Source: Microbacterium sp. VKM Ac-2870 (GTDB taxonomy: Bacteria; Actinomycetota; Actinomycetes; Actinomycetales; Microbacteriaceae). From it: DNA of 64,000 nucleotides. The stretch spans positions 620,461 to 684,460 of the forward strand of contig NZ_JADKSH010000001.1 in assembly GCF_015350795.1 (NCBI RefSeq), given 5' to 3'. Of the stretch, positions 19,216 through 27,781 are shown one piece after another (positions within the stretch are counted from its first letter, which is position 1; each line of letters opens with the position of its first letter). The translations under genes and the position numbers were made by a program. The notes below the pieces were generated by a model. It did no database searches and was not told the DNA's origin. It saw nothing but the letters and a program-made list of their open reading frames with translations.

Positions 19216-19242
19216 ACCACTTTACTCCACTTTCCTCCACTT
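19216..19242 (-). promoter_or_regulatory. Three tandem MraZ boxes
   Basis: On the minus strand AAGTGG occurs three times with an exact 10-base period; the complementary CCAC cores are at 19217-19220, 19227-19230 and 19237-19240. Ten-base-spaced GTGG or TGGG repeats ahead of mraZ are the known MraZ operator. They start about 40 bases before the mraZ ATG. The middle TAAAGT between boxes could serve as the -10 element, so MraZ would block RNA polymerase directly (inference). Confidence 0.82.
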
Positions 19243-19325
19243 GCCTACGTAATCTTGGGCGGGCGCCTCCCCCGCCCCTCCACATCGACCGACGGGCACC
19301 GCGCGAACACCCCCCCCAACGCAAA

Positions 19326-19353
19326 AAAGCACCGACCCGAAGGTCGGTGCTTT
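19326..19353 (-). terminator. Intrinsic terminator after the DUF3040 gene
   Basis: GCACCGACC (19329-19337), loop CGAA, GGTCGGTGC (19342-19350). AAA/TTT extends the stem, and a six-T tract follows on the minus strand (A run at 19323-19328). It lies 35 bases after the DUF3040 stop and insulates the dcw promoter from upstream transcription. It is the clearest intrinsic terminator in the window. Confidence 0.9.
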
Positions 19354-19387
19354 CTCTCGTCGCTGTCGCGACGTCAGATCACGGTGT

Positions 19388-19771
19388 TCACGAGCCGTCT
19401 TGGCGGCGATCCCAGCGGTCGTTCATACGGTCCATGAAAGAGGATGACGATGCACCCGCACGGGGGGTCTTGCGCTGACCCTTGTGCTCGGCGGCCGGGT
19501 GCGCGGCGTTGAGGCCCTTGGTCGGCGTGGCGGCCAGCACGACACCCGCCACCATCACCAGGAAAGCGGCCACGCCGATCGCGATGATCCCGGTCGACAC
19601 TCCGGCGACCAGTCCGCCCAGCCCCACGAGAACCAGCACGGTGCCGTACACGATGTTGCGATAGCTGAGGGTGCGGCCGTCTCGAGACGCGCTGACGACA
19701 TCTGCGTCTTTATTCATGAGATGGCGTTCCATCTCATCGAGCAGACGCTGCTCCTGCTCTGACAGCGGCAT
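19388..19771 (-). CDS. DUF3040 membrane protein
   Basis: A 127-residue actinobacterial protein of unknown function. It starts MPLSEQEQRLLDEMERHL, the DUF3040 hallmark. Two hydrophobic segments (about residues 42-60 and 62-82) and a basic hydrophilic tail follow. DUF3040 genes are typically found beside mraZ in actinobacteria, as here. GAGGAGGGGGC precedes the ATG, and a TAGAAT box further upstream is a plausible -10. Confidence 0.9.
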   Translation of the reverse strand: MPLSEQEQRLLDEMERHLMNKDADVVSASRDGRTLSYRNIVYGTVLVLVGLGGLVAGVSTGIIAIGVAAFLVMVAGVVLAATPTKGLNAAHPAAEHKGQRKTPRAGASSSSFMDRMNDRWDRRQDGS

Positions 19772-19850
19772 GCCGCCCCCTCCTCGCCGTTTCGGACCGG
19801 CATCATGTGCGGTCGATTCTACGCGTGCAGTCGAGAACTAGGCTAGGCCC

Positions 19851-20939
19851 GTGCACCCTTCTGCCGACCCGATCGAAGCGGTTTCCCAGCGACTGGCAAG
19901 GTTCGTCGGCTCGCAGCGGTCGGCGTGGGAGGCATCCGGCCCCGAAACGCAGGTGTTCCTGGATGCCGCCGCCGGCACACTCGAAGGCGGAAAACGCCTG
20001 CGCGCGCGCTTCTGCGTCACGGGCTGGCGGGCCGTGGCCGAGAAAGATCGTCGGCGCGACGGCATCCCCGAAAGCGTCAGCGATGCGGCCGCCGCACTAG
20101 AGATCTTCCATGCCGCGGCACTCGTGCACGACGACATCATCGACAACTCCGACACGCGGCGCGGCCAGCCCGCTGCACATCGCCGCCTCGAGCGCGATCA
20201 CGCACGGGCGGCGTGGGCCGGCGACGCCGGGGCCTTCGGTCGATCCAGCGCGGTGCTCCTCGGAGATCTTCTCGTCGCATGGAGCGATGACCTGCTGGAG
20301 CAGGGCCTGCAGGACGCCGCGCACGCGGCAGCCGCGCGCGAGGTGTACGCGCTCATGCGCCGCGAGGTGACGATCGGGCAGTTTCTCGATATCGCCGAAG
20401 AAGCGGCCTACACGACCGCGCCCGACAACGCGCACGCCGACCGGGCGCTGAGGGTCGCCTCGCTGAAGTCGGCACGGTACAGCGTGCAGCATCCACTTCT
20501 TCTCGGCGCCGCACTCGCCGGCGCCGATGCCGACCAGAACGGCGCGCTGGCCGCGTTCGGACACCCGATCGGGCTGGCCTTCCAGCTGCGCGACGACATC
20601 CTGGGCGTGTTTGGCGACAGCGCGGTCACCGGTAAGCCGTCCGGCGACGACCTGCGGGAGGGTAAGCGGACGCTTCTGATCGCGTTCACGCGGGAACGCC
20701 TGGCGCCGCCCGCGCGGCGTCTCATGGACGAGCTGATCGGCGACCCGACCCTGGATGCCGCGCAGATCGCATCCCTCCAGCAGACGATCATCGACTCCGG
20801 CGCCCTCGATCGCGTCGAGTCGGCCATCTCTGCCTACGCGGACGAAGCCGACCGCGCACTTCGAGGAGCGCCGCTGGCGACCAGCGCCGTGGGCGCGCTC
20901 CGCGACCTGGCCCACGCCGCGATCGCGCGCTCGGCCTGA
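19851..20939 (+). CDS. idsA: Polyprenyl (geranylgeranyl-type) diphosphate synthase
   Basis: Head-to-tail prenyl transferase. The first Asp-rich motif is VHDDIIDNSDTRRG (about residues 94-107), and the second is FQLRDDILGVFGD (about 244-256). LEGGKRLRARFC gives the diphosphate-binding Lys and Arg. Product length cannot be told by eye. The order idsA, Rv2175c-like, pknL, aroG matches the mycobacterial idsA2 neighbourhood. The GTG start is 6 bases after TAGGCT (19839-19844), pointing to a leaderless mRNA. Confidence 0.92.
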   Translation: MHPSADPIEAVSQRLARFVGSQRSAWEASGPETQVFLDAAAGTLEGGKRLRARFCVTGWRAVAEKDRRRDGIPESVSDAAAALEIFHAAALVHDDIIDNSDTRRGQPAAHRRLERDHARAAWAGDAGAFGRSSAVLLGDLLVAWSDDLLEQGLQDAAHAAAAREVYALMRREVTIGQFLDIAEEAAYTTAPDNAHADRALRVASLKSARYSVQHPLLLGAALAGADADQNGALAAFGHPIGLAFQLRDDILGVFGDSAVTGKPSGDDLREGKRTLLIAFTRERLAPPARRLMDELIGDPTLDAAQIASLQQTIIDSGALDRVESAISAYADEADRALRGAPLATSAVGALRDLAHAAIARSA

Positions 20940-20950
20940 GCCCAGGGCAC

Positions 20951-21298
20951 TCAGGCGAGAGTCTGAGCGATGCGGCGCACTTCGCTCTTGCGCCCCTGGC
21001 GCAGTGACGCGATCGGCGGCTGACCGATCGACTCCTCGTGAGCGAGCAGCCAGTCGATCACTTCGTCGTCGGTGAAGCCGGCATCCTGCAGCACGATGAT
21101 GGTGCCCCGCAGCGATGTCACCGGGTGCCCATCGAGCAGGAAGACATCGGGCACGGCGAAGACGCCGTTGCGGCGCGAGCCGACCAGGTGCTTCTCGTCG
21201 AGCAGACGGCGAACACGCCCCAGTGGTTCGCCGAGGGCCTCGACGAGGTCGGGGATGGTGAGCCAGCCGGTGGACGCGGAAACAGTGTCGTCGGTCAC
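20951..21298 (-). CDS. Rv2175c-like DNA-binding protein
   Basis: A 115-residue protein with an N-terminal winged HTH (GWLTIPDLVEALGEPLGRVRRLLDEK in overlapping parts) and a C-terminal helical domain (FTDDEVIDWLLAHEESIGQPPIASLRQGRKSEVRRIAQTL in parts). In Mycobacterium tuberculosis the homologue is a substrate of the neighbouring kinase PknL, and phosphorylation of its N-terminal tail stops DNA binding. Here the N-terminus starts VTDDTVSAS, a Thr/Ser-rich tail that could serve the same purpose. The PASTA kinase is two genes away. The GTG at 21296-21298 is the most likely start. Confidence 0.85.
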   Translation of the reverse strand: MTDDTVSASTGWLTIPDLVEALGEPLGRVRRLLDEKHLVGSRRNGVFAVPDVFLLDGHPVTSLRGTIIVLQDAGFTDDEVIDWLLAHEESIGQPPIASLRQGRKSEVRRIAQTLA

Positions 21299-21353
21299 CC
21301 TTCCACTATCGCACTGTCGCGGTCCAGTCGCATGCGGAGACGAGTCCCACGAG

Positions 21354-21416
21354 GTCACTTTCGTCACATTTTTCACTGCTTATACCACCCGTTGACACGA
21401 GTTGACATCCATGACA
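21354..21416. repeat. Two sets of short tandem repeats upstream of the LysM hydrolase
   Basis: GTCAC, GTCAC and TTCAC start at 21354, 21363 and 21372, an exact 9-base period. Downstream, TTGACA at 21392 and 21402 and ATGACA at 21411 recur every 9-10 bases. They occupy the 147-base divergent region between the Rv2175c-like gene and the LysM gene. GTCAC-type direct repeats with 9-base spacing resemble reported binding sites of MtrA, an actinobacterial response regulator of wall hydrolases. The match is by eye only. Confidence 0.5.
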
Positions 21417-21445
21417 CGGTGGCTCGTTGACAGAAGGAGAAGTTC

Positions 21446-22465
21446 TTGCGACGACTGGACCCGCGCACCCCTGCCGCGCACACCGCCTCCGCCGGCATCA
21501 TCGGCACGATCGGCACCCTCGCGCTCACACTGTCGGCGAGCCCGGCGACGGCCGCCATGCCGGCACCTGCGGACGCTCATCAGACGGCGCCGATTCTTCC
21601 GCTCTCGACCTTCGCGGCGCGCACTCCGACCTCGGCGCCCTCCCTCGCCACCTATACGGTGCAGGATGGCGACACCCTGTGGGATATCGCCCAGGCGCAC
21701 GGCATCGACCTGGGCGCCTTGCGCGCCGCCAACGGCCTCGAAGGCGGGTCGCTCATTCGCCCCGGTCAGATTCTCGCCCTACCCGGCGCCGCCCCGGCGG
21801 CAGAGCGTGCCCCGGCCGTCGCCGTCCCAACGCCGGCGCCGGAGGCGAGCGGCTACGAGGTCACCGCCGGCGACACGCTCTGGGCGATCGCCGACGCCCA
21901 GGGCACCTCACTCGACGCCCTGCTCCAGGCGAACGGGCTCTCCCGCGACGCGATCATCTATCCGGGGCAGGTCCTCACCGTTCCCGCGTCGGCTGCGACT
22001 CTCGTGGCCACCCCCGCAGCCGTGCAGACTCCCGCGCCCGCCGCGGCGACCGTGCAGGGCCTCGATGCGGAGCAGATCGCGAACGCCCGTGTGATCATCG
22101 GCGTCGGCCGGTCTCTGGGTGTCCCCGATCGCGGCATCGCCATCGCGCTCGCAACCGCGATGGTGGAGTCGTGGATCCGCAATCTGGACTGGGGCGACCG
22201 AGACTCACTCGGCCTCTTCCAGCAGCGACCGAGCACCGGATGGGGCACACCCGACCAGGTGCGCGATCCCGCGCAGGCGGCCCACGCCTTCTTCACGGGC
22301 GTCTCCGACGCCAACGGGCCGCGCACGCACGGGCTGCTCGATATCCCCGGCTGGGAGTCGATGGACTTCGGCGCCGCCGCGCAAGCGGTGCAGGTGTCTG
22401 CGTACCCGCAGCGTTACGGTCCGTGGGAGCAGCAGGCATACGCCTGGCTCGCGGCGCTCGGCTGA
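21446..22465 (+). CDS. Secreted double-LysM protein with lytic-transglycosylase-like C-terminus
   Basis: An exported wall-binding hydrolase. A signal peptide (residues 1-37: basic start, GTIGTLALTLSASPATA, cleavage near ATAA) precedes a Thr/Pro-rich stretch. Two LysM domains follow (YTVQDGDTLWDIAQAHGI near 69 and YEVTAGDTLWAIADAQGT near 135). The C-terminal domain (about 210-339) contains ATAMVESWIRNLDWGDRDSLGLFQQRPS, the catalytic-Glu and GLFQ pattern of transglycosylase-like folds. The TTG start is preceded by GAAGGAGAAG. Its place between an Rv2175c-like gene and PknL suggests control by that signalling module. Confidence 0.85.
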   Translation: MRRLDPRTPAAHTASAGIIGTIGTLALTLSASPATAAMPAPADAHQTAPILPLSTFAARTPTSAPSLATYTVQDGDTLWDIAQAHGIDLGALRAANGLEGGSLIRPGQILALPGAAPAAERAPAVAVPTPAPEASGYEVTAGDTLWAIADAQGTSLDALLQANGLSRDAIIYPGQVLTVPASAATLVATPAAVQTPAPAAATVQGLDAEQIANARVIIGVGRSLGVPDRGIAIALATAMVESWIRNLDWGDRDSLGLFQQRPSTGWGTPDQVRDPAQAAHAFFTGVSDANGPRTHGLLDIPGWESMDFGAAAQAVQVSAYPQRYGPWEQQAYAWLAALG

Positions 22466-22549
22466 ATCCCGCAGGCGGCGCAGCCGTCGATTGACTGCGC
22501 ACATGCCGTGAGGGGTGAGGCGCTGCCGGGTGCGACGGCTCGGGCTCCC

Positions 22550-22561
22550 TAGAATCACAGA
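22550..22561 (+). promoter_or_regulatory. Leaderless-type -10 box of the PASTA kinase gene
   Basis: TAGAAT (22550-22555) is followed by exactly six bases and then the GTG start. No ribosome-binding site exists. Transcription starting about 7 bases after the -10 box would begin at the start codon itself. The same layout recurs at several genes in this window. Confidence 0.65.
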
Positions 22562-24511
22562 GTGAGCACGAGTCAGCAGACCGACCCGCTGATCGGCCGT
22601 CTCGTCGACGGCCGATACCGCGTGCGTGCTCGCATCGCCCGGGGCGGCATGGCGACCGTCTACGTCGCCACCGACCTGCGACTCGAGCGGCGCGTCGCAT
22701 TGAAGGTGATGCACAGCCATCTCTCCGACGACACCGTGTTCCAGAGCCGGTTCATCCAGGAGGCGCGCGCGGCCGCCCGCCTCGCCGACCCCAACGTCGT
22801 CAACGTGTTCGACCAGGGCCAGGACGGCGAGATGGCCTATCTCGTCATGGAGTACCTCCCGGGAATCACCATGCGCGAGCTCCTCCGGGAGCAGAAGCGT
22901 CTCAGCATCCCCCAGACGATCACCATCATGGATGCCGTGCTCTCCGGCCTCGCCGCCGCGCACCGCGCGGGAATCGTCCACCGCGACGTGAAGCCCGAGA
23001 ACGTCCTGCTGGCCGAAGACGGGCGCATCAAGATCGGCGACTTCGGTCTGGCGCGCGCCACCAGCGCGAACACGGCGACCGGGCAGATGTTGCTGGGCAC
23101 CATCGCCTACTTGGCGCCCGAGCTGGTGACACGCGGCACTGCCGACGCCCGCAGCGACATCTACGCGCTGGGGATCATGCTCTACGAGATGCTCGTCGGA
23201 GAGCAGCCCTACAAGGGCGAGCAGCCGATGCAGATCGCCTACCAGCACGCGACGGATTCGGTGCCGCGCCCGAGTGCGCGCAATCCCGGCATCCCGGAGC
23301 AGTTCGACGAGCTGGTCATGTGGGCGACCGAGCGAAACCCCGATGACCGACCGATCGATGCGCGAGCGATGCTCGACCGGCTGCGCGAGATCGAGAAGGA
23401 GCTCGCCGTGTATCCCCACGTCGTGCGAGCACCGTCAGCGGGGATCGTGGCCGTCGACGACGGCGTCGAATCGGGCGAACTCACCAAGGTCATGCCTGGC
23501 ACCTTCACCGCCCCGACGGTGACCGAGCAGGTGGACAACGCGACGCGGCTGCGGCTGCGATCGCGTCGTCGTGCACGCGCGGGCGGATGGGTCGTGGCAC
23601 TCGTGCTCGTGCTCGCCGCTATCGCAGGCGGGACCGGATGGTGGTTCGGCTCAGGACCGGGATCGCTCGTCGGCGTTCCCGACCTGTCCGGTCGCACCCT
23701 CGACCAGGCCACGGCGGAACTCGCGACTCAGGGATTGACGGCGATACCCGCCCAAGACCACAGCCGCGACGTCGCCGCCGATCTGGTGATCCGCACCGAT
23801 CCGGGCGCGGGCGCGCGCGTCGACAAGAACAGCGCGGTGACCGTCGTCGTCTCGCTGGGCCCGGCATCCCACGACATCTCCGCCCTGGCCGGACAGAGTC
23901 TCGATGCGGCCAAGAAGTCGCTCGCCGACGTCTATATCTCACCGGCGGGCGACCCGACGCAGGTGTTCACGGATGCCGCCCGCGACACGATCGTGAGCGC
24001 GAGCATCACGCCGCCCGGCGGCGGCCCGGCCGTGGACTGCTCGAAGGGCTGCTCCGCGCTCGAAGGATCGACCGTCGCATTCGAGATCTCGGTCGGCCCG
24101 GTTCCCGACGTCTCCGGACAGACGGTCGACTCCGCCACCTCGACCCTCAAGGCCGTCGGCCTCAACGCGACGGCAACGCAGGCCTACGACGACACCGTCC
24201 CCGACGGTCGCGTCATCCGCATCGCCGATCGCGATGGCGGTGGCCCGTTCCGCCCCGGCGACACGGTCACCCTCGTCGTCTCCAAGGGTCCAGAACTTAT
24301 CGGGATTCCGTCCGACATTGTCGGAATGACTATCCGAGATGCAGTCTCCGCGCTGGAGAAGCTCGGATTCCAAGTCAATGCGGGTATCGAGGACGGTTCA
24401 CTCCCACTCGGCTTCAAGTACTGGGACATCTACAAGGTGCGCGCTACGAATCCCAAGGCTGGTGGATCTGCCCCCAAGGGCAGCACCGTGACTCTGACAC
24501 CTTCGCTTTAG
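22562..24511 (+). CDS. pknL: PASTA-domain Ser/Thr protein kinase, PknL-like
   Basis: A transmembrane Hanks-type kinase. The kinase domain spans residues 1-280, with Lys48 in VALKVM, catalytic loop HRDVKPEN near 140 and DFG near 160. A juxtamembrane stretch leads to a single helix (about 341-363) and then four extracellular PASTA repeats (about 371-436, 437-515, 516-578, 579-649) that sense peptidoglycan fragments. The second PASTA carries a Cys pair (DCSKGC) that could form a disulfide. Neighbours (Rv2175c-like protein, LysM hydrolase, aroG) match the mycobacterial PknL region, though PknB-type function is possible. Confidence 0.94.
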   Translation: MSTSQQTDPLIGRLVDGRYRVRARIARGGMATVYVATDLRLERRVALKVMHSHLSDDTVFQSRFIQEARAAARLADPNVVNVFDQGQDGEMAYLVMEYLPGITMRELLREQKRLSIPQTITIMDAVLSGLAAAHRAGIVHRDVKPENVLLAEDGRIKIGDFGLARATSANTATGQMLLGTIAYLAPELVTRGTADARSDIYALGIMLYEMLVGEQPYKGEQPMQIAYQHATDSVPRPSARNPGIPEQFDELVMWATERNPDDRPIDARAMLDRLREIEKELAVYPHVVRAPSAGIVAVDDGVESGELTKVMPGTFTAPTVTEQVDNATRLRLRSRRRARAGGWVVALVLVLAAIAGGTGWWFGSGPGSLVGVPDLSGRTLDQATAELATQGLTAIPAQDHSRDVAADLVIRTDPGAGARVDKNSAVTVVVSLGPASHDISALAGQSLDAAKKSLADVYISPAGDPTQVFTDAARDTIVSASITPPGGGPAVDCSKGCSALEGSTVAFEISVGPVPDVSGQTVDSATSTLKAVGLNATATQAYDDTVPDGRVIRIADRDGGGPFRPGDTVTLVVSKGPELIGIPSDIVGMTIRDAVSALEKLGFQVNAGIEDGSLPLGFKYWDIYKVRATNPKAGGSAPKGSTVTLTPSL

Positions 24512-24540
24512 TACCAACTCAGGCTCAGCGAAGGCGGCGA

Positions 24541-25878
24541 TCAGCGCTTCTCGAGCTCCTCGGCCACGAGGAACGCGAGCTCGAGGCTCTGCATATGGTT
24601 CAGACGCGGGTCGCACAGGCTCTCGTAGCGGGTGGCCAGCGTCGCCTCATCGATGTGCTCCGAGCCGCCGAGGCACTCGGTGACATCGTCACCGGTGAGC
24701 TCGACGTGGATGCCGCCGGGGAACGTGCCGACGGCACGGTGCGCCTCGAAGAAGCCGCGCACCTCGTCGACCACGTCGTCGAACCGGCGCGTCTTGTAGC
24801 CGGTCGGCGTCGTGATGCCGTTGCCGTGCATCGGGTCGGTGACCCAGAGCGGCGTCGCCCCGGAATCGTGCACCGCTTCCAGCAGCGGCGGGAGGGCGTC
24901 GCGGATCTTGCCCGCACCCATCCGGGTGATAAAGGTGAGTCGTCCCGGCTCGCGTTCGGGGTCGAGCTTGTCGATGAGCTGCAGCACCGTCTCGGGGCTC
25001 GTCGACGGACCGAGCTTGACGCCGATGGGGTTGCGGATCTTCGAGAAGTAGTCGACGTGCGCCCCGTCGAGTTCGCGCGTGCGCTCGCCGATCCAGAGGA
25101 AGTGCGCGGCGGTGTTGTACGGCGTTGCGGTGCGCGAATCGATGCGCGTCATCGGACGCTCGTAATCCATCAGCAGGCCCTCGTGGCCCGTGTAGAACTC
25201 GACGCGGCGCAGTTCGTCGAAGTCCGCGCCCGCGGCCTCCATGAACTTGATCGCCCGATCGATGTCGGTCGCCAACCGCTCGTACTGCTGGTTGGCGGGG
25301 TTCTGCGCGAACCCCTTGTTCCAGCTGTGCACTTCGCGGAGGTCGGCAAACCCGCCCTGGGTGAAGGCGCGGATGAGATTGATCGTCGACGCCGCGGTGT
25401 GGTAACCCTTCAGCAGACGCTGAGGGTCGGCCTTGCGCGACTCCGCGGTGAAGTCGTAGCCGTTGACGATGTCGCCGCGGTACGCCGGCAAAGTGACGTC
25501 GCCGCGGGTCTCGGTGTCGCTGGAGCGCGGCTTGGCGAACTGGCCGGCCATGCGGCCCATCTTGACGACGGGCATCGACGCACCGTACGTGAGGACGACC
25601 GCCATCTGCAGCACCGTCTTGATGCGGTTGCGGATCTGCTCGGCCGTCGCGCCGGCGAACGTCTCGGCGCAGTCACCGCCCTGCAGCAGAAACGCGCGGC
25701 CCGACGCGGCCCGTGCGAGGCGGTCGCGCAGATTATCGACCTCGCCGGCGAAGACGAGTGGCGGGAGTGTGGCGATCTCGTCGGACACCGCGGCGACGGC
25801 GTCGAGATCGGTCCACAAGGGCTGCTGCTTGATGGGAAGCGTGCGCCAGTGGTCGAGATCGGCGTGCGGGGTGGGCAT
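24541..25878 (-). CDS. aroG: Class II DAHP synthase
   Basis: Condenses phosphoenolpyruvate and erythrose 4-phosphate, the first step of aromatic amino-acid synthesis. Class II blocks include LLQGGDCAETF, FAKPRSSDTE, YHTAASTINLIRAF, EFYTGHEGLLMDYE, GTRTREL-like WIGERTRELDGAH and VTDPMHGNG. At 445 residues it is complete. It is convergent with pknL. TAGACT (25885-25890) is 6 bases upstream of the ATG on the minus strand, so the mRNA is probably leaderless. Confidence 0.96.
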   Translation of the reverse strand: MPTPHADLDHWRTLPIKQQPLWTDLDAVAAVSDEIATLPPLVFAGEVDNLRDRLARAASGRAFLLQGGDCAETFAGATAEQIRNRIKTVLQMAVVLTYGASMPVVKMGRMAGQFAKPRSSDTETRGDVTLPAYRGDIVNGYDFTAESRKADPQRLLKGYHTAASTINLIRAFTQGGFADLREVHSWNKGFAQNPANQQYERLATDIDRAIKFMEAAGADFDELRRVEFYTGHEGLLMDYERPMTRIDSRTATPYNTAAHFLWIGERTRELDGAHVDYFSKIRNPIGVKLGPSTSPETVLQLIDKLDPEREPGRLTFITRMGAGKIRDALPPLLEAVHDSGATPLWVTDPMHGNGITTPTGYKTRRFDDVVDEVRGFFEAHRAVGTFPGGIHVELTGDDVTECLGGSEHIDEATLATRYESLCDPRLNHMQSLELAFLVAEELEKR

Positions 25879-25933
25879 CCGCTCAGTCTAGTGGCGCCCC
25901 ACGAGCCCCGGATCCCGCATGACGCGGGCGGCT

Positions 25934-26617
25934 TCAGGCGCGAGCGGCGCGCTCTTTCACCGTGGAGGCGTACACGTCGTCGTACTGCTGCTCGCCCAGG
26001 CGCTGGAGGGCCACCATGATCTCGTCGGTGACAGAGCGCAGCACGTAACGGTCCGATTCCATCCCGTGAAACCGCGAGAAGTCCAACGGTTCGCCGATGA
26101 CCATGCCGACGCGCCCCACGCGAGGAACGCTGCGGCCGATGGGCATCACGGCGTCGGTATCGACCATGACGACGGGGATGACCGGCACCCGCGCTTCGAG
26201 GGCCATGCGCGCGAGCCCCGTGCGCCCGCGATACAGCTTGCCGTCGGGGCTGCGCGTGCCTTCGGGGTAGATACCGAGGAGGTCGCCGCGACCGAGAACC
26301 TGCAGGCCCGTGTTGAGCGAGGCCTCGGACGCCTTGCCTCCGGTGCGGTCGACGGGGATCTGTCCCGTCGCCTTCATGAACACCCGTGTCGCCCAACCTT
26401 TGAGGCCCGTGCCGGTGAAGTAGTCGCTCTTGGCGAGGAAGCTCATCCGCCGATCGATCATCAACGGAAGAAAGATCGAGTCGCTGACCGACAGATGGTT
26501 GCTGGCGAGGATCGCCGCGCCCGAAGGGGGAACGTTGGTGCGTCCGACGATCCAGGGGCGGAAGACGGCCTTCACGATCGGCCCGATCACGACGTACTTC
26601 ATGAACCAGTAGAACAT
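25934..26617 (-). CDS. plsC: 1-acyl-glycerol-3-phosphate acyltransferase family protein
   Basis: A membrane-associated acyltransferase with ASNHLSVSDSIFLP carrying the HxxxxD catalytic pair (about residues 40-53), FMKATGQIPVDR, and the substrate block YPEGTRSPDGKLYRGRTG. It has one N-terminal hydrophobic stretch and a basic tail. It likely makes phosphatidate, although the family includes mannoside acyltransferases. I start at ATG 26615-26617; an in-frame GTG directly precedes it. GGGGGAG is the ribosome-binding site. It is 33 bases downstream of the ROK kinase. Confidence 0.93.
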   Translation of the reverse strand: MFYWFMKYVVIGPIVKAVFRPWIVGRTNVPPSGAAILASNHLSVSDSIFLPLMIDRRMSFLAKSDYFTGTGLKGWATRVFMKATGQIPVDRTGGKASEASLNTGLQVLGRGDLLGIYPEGTRSPDGKLYRGRTGLARMALEARVPVIPVVMVDTDAVMPIGRSVPRVGRVGMVIGEPLDFSRFHGMESDRYVLRSVTDEIMVALQRLGEQQYDDVYASTVKERAARA

Positions 26618-26650
26618 CACTCGCTCCCCCGTCTCATCGGATCCGCCGCC

Positions 26651-27589
26651 TCACCGACTCCGCAGCCCCGCGAGGTCGGCGACGCCGACCATGCCCGCGT
26701 CGTTGCCGAGCGTCGCCACCGTGAACCGTGCCGTCGGCCGGTCGCCGAAGCCCGGCAGGGAGGTCTCGTACGCGATGCGGGTCGGCCCGAGCAGCACGTC
26801 GCCGAGGTCGGCCACCCCGCCGCCGATGACGTAGAGGTCGGGATCGAGCACGGCCTGGAACGCACCGCACGCTTCTCCGAGCGCGGTCGCGACACGGCGC
26901 ACGGCCTCCAGGGCGCCGGGGTCCTCTTCGGCAAGCAGCCGGGCGAGGTCGCCGCCGTGCACGATGCCGTCCGCACCACGGTGTGCGGCGAGCCGGTCGC
27001 CGATCCCCCCGGCATCCGCAATGTCCGCGAGCTCACGCTGCAGCGCGCGCCCCGAGGCATACTGCTCGAGGCAGCCGTTCTGGCCGCATCCGCACGGACG
27101 TCCGCCGCGCACGAACCGCAGATGCCCGAGTTCCGCAGCGCTGCCGTTCGCTCCGATGAGGAGGCGCCCGTCGTTGACGACCGCGCCGCCGACGCCCGTT
27201 CCCAACGTCACCATGACCATGTCGGTCGAGCCGCGCCCGGCGCCGAAGCGGTACTCGCCCCAGCCCGCCGCGTTGGCGTCGTTCTCGAGGGTGACCGGAC
27301 GCCCGATACGGGCTTCGAACTCGGCGCGCAACGGCGCGTTGTGCCAGTCGATGTTCGGGGCGTGCAGCATGACCGACCGCGTGCGGTCGATGAATCCTGC
27401 GGCAGCGACGCCCACCGCGGCGACATCATGGTGAGAAGCGAGCTCGCGCACCATCTCGGCAACGGCATCCGCCAGTGCCGTCGTATCGACGGGAGTCGAG
27501 ACGCGCAGACGCTCGATGATGACACCGTCGTCGTCGACGACGCCCCCGGCGATCTTGGTCCCGCCGATGTCGATGCCGACGTTGAGCAC
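26651..27589 (-). CDS. glkA: ROK-family glucokinase
   Basis: A cytosolic sugar kinase. The ATP loop is VGIDIGGTKIAGG at the N-terminus, and the catalytic region is LENDANAAGWGEY. The ROK zinc motif CGCGQNGCLEQYASG (about residues 165-179) and AELGHLRF with ExGH are also present. There is no N-terminal HTH, so it is a kinase rather than a ROK repressor. Glucose is the probable substrate, but other hexoses cannot be excluded. It starts at GTG with AAAGGAG upstream. Confidence 0.92.
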   Translation of the reverse strand: MLNVGIDIGGTKIAGGVVDDDGVIIERLRVSTPVDTTALADAVAEMVRELASHHDVAAVGVAAAGFIDRTRSVMLHAPNIDWHNAPLRAEFEARIGRPVTLENDANAAGWGEYRFGAGRGSTDMVMVTLGTGVGGAVVNDGRLLIGANGSAAELGHLRFVRGGRPCGCGQNGCLEQYASGRALQRELADIADAGGIGDRLAAHRGADGIVHGGDLARLLAEEDPGALEAVRRVATALGEACGAFQAVLDPDLYVIGGGVADLGDVLLGPTRIAYETSLPGFGDRPTARFTVATLGNDAGMVGVADLAGLRSR

Positions 27590-27781
27590 GGCGCTCCTTT
27601 CCGGCCGGTCCAGGGCGGCACGGCATCCGAGAGTCTAGTGTGGACAGGACAGCCCTCCGGTCCGGGCAGACCGTGCGTAACGACGACATCTGTCCTCCCG
27701 TGGGACTGAGTGTCACCAGGAGTTAGACTCGATTTCAGTCGTCGATTTCGACGCCACCCGGTACCGAAGGAGTTGCCGCCC

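Noticed and set aside
21392..21416. TTGACA copies as -35 boxes for the LysM gene
   Set aside because: No TAnnnT hexamer lies 16-19 bases downstream of any copy, so they are reported only as repeats.
25913..25927. CCCGC/GCGGG hairpin between aroG and plsC as a terminator or aromatic leader
   Set aside because: The stem is only 5 bp with no T-run and no leader ORF with aromatic codons; aroG itself appears leaderless.
23587..26019. 810-codon plus-strand frame across pknL and aroG
   Set aside because: It overlaps certain genes in a different frame and antisense; composition is Arg-rich low complexity.
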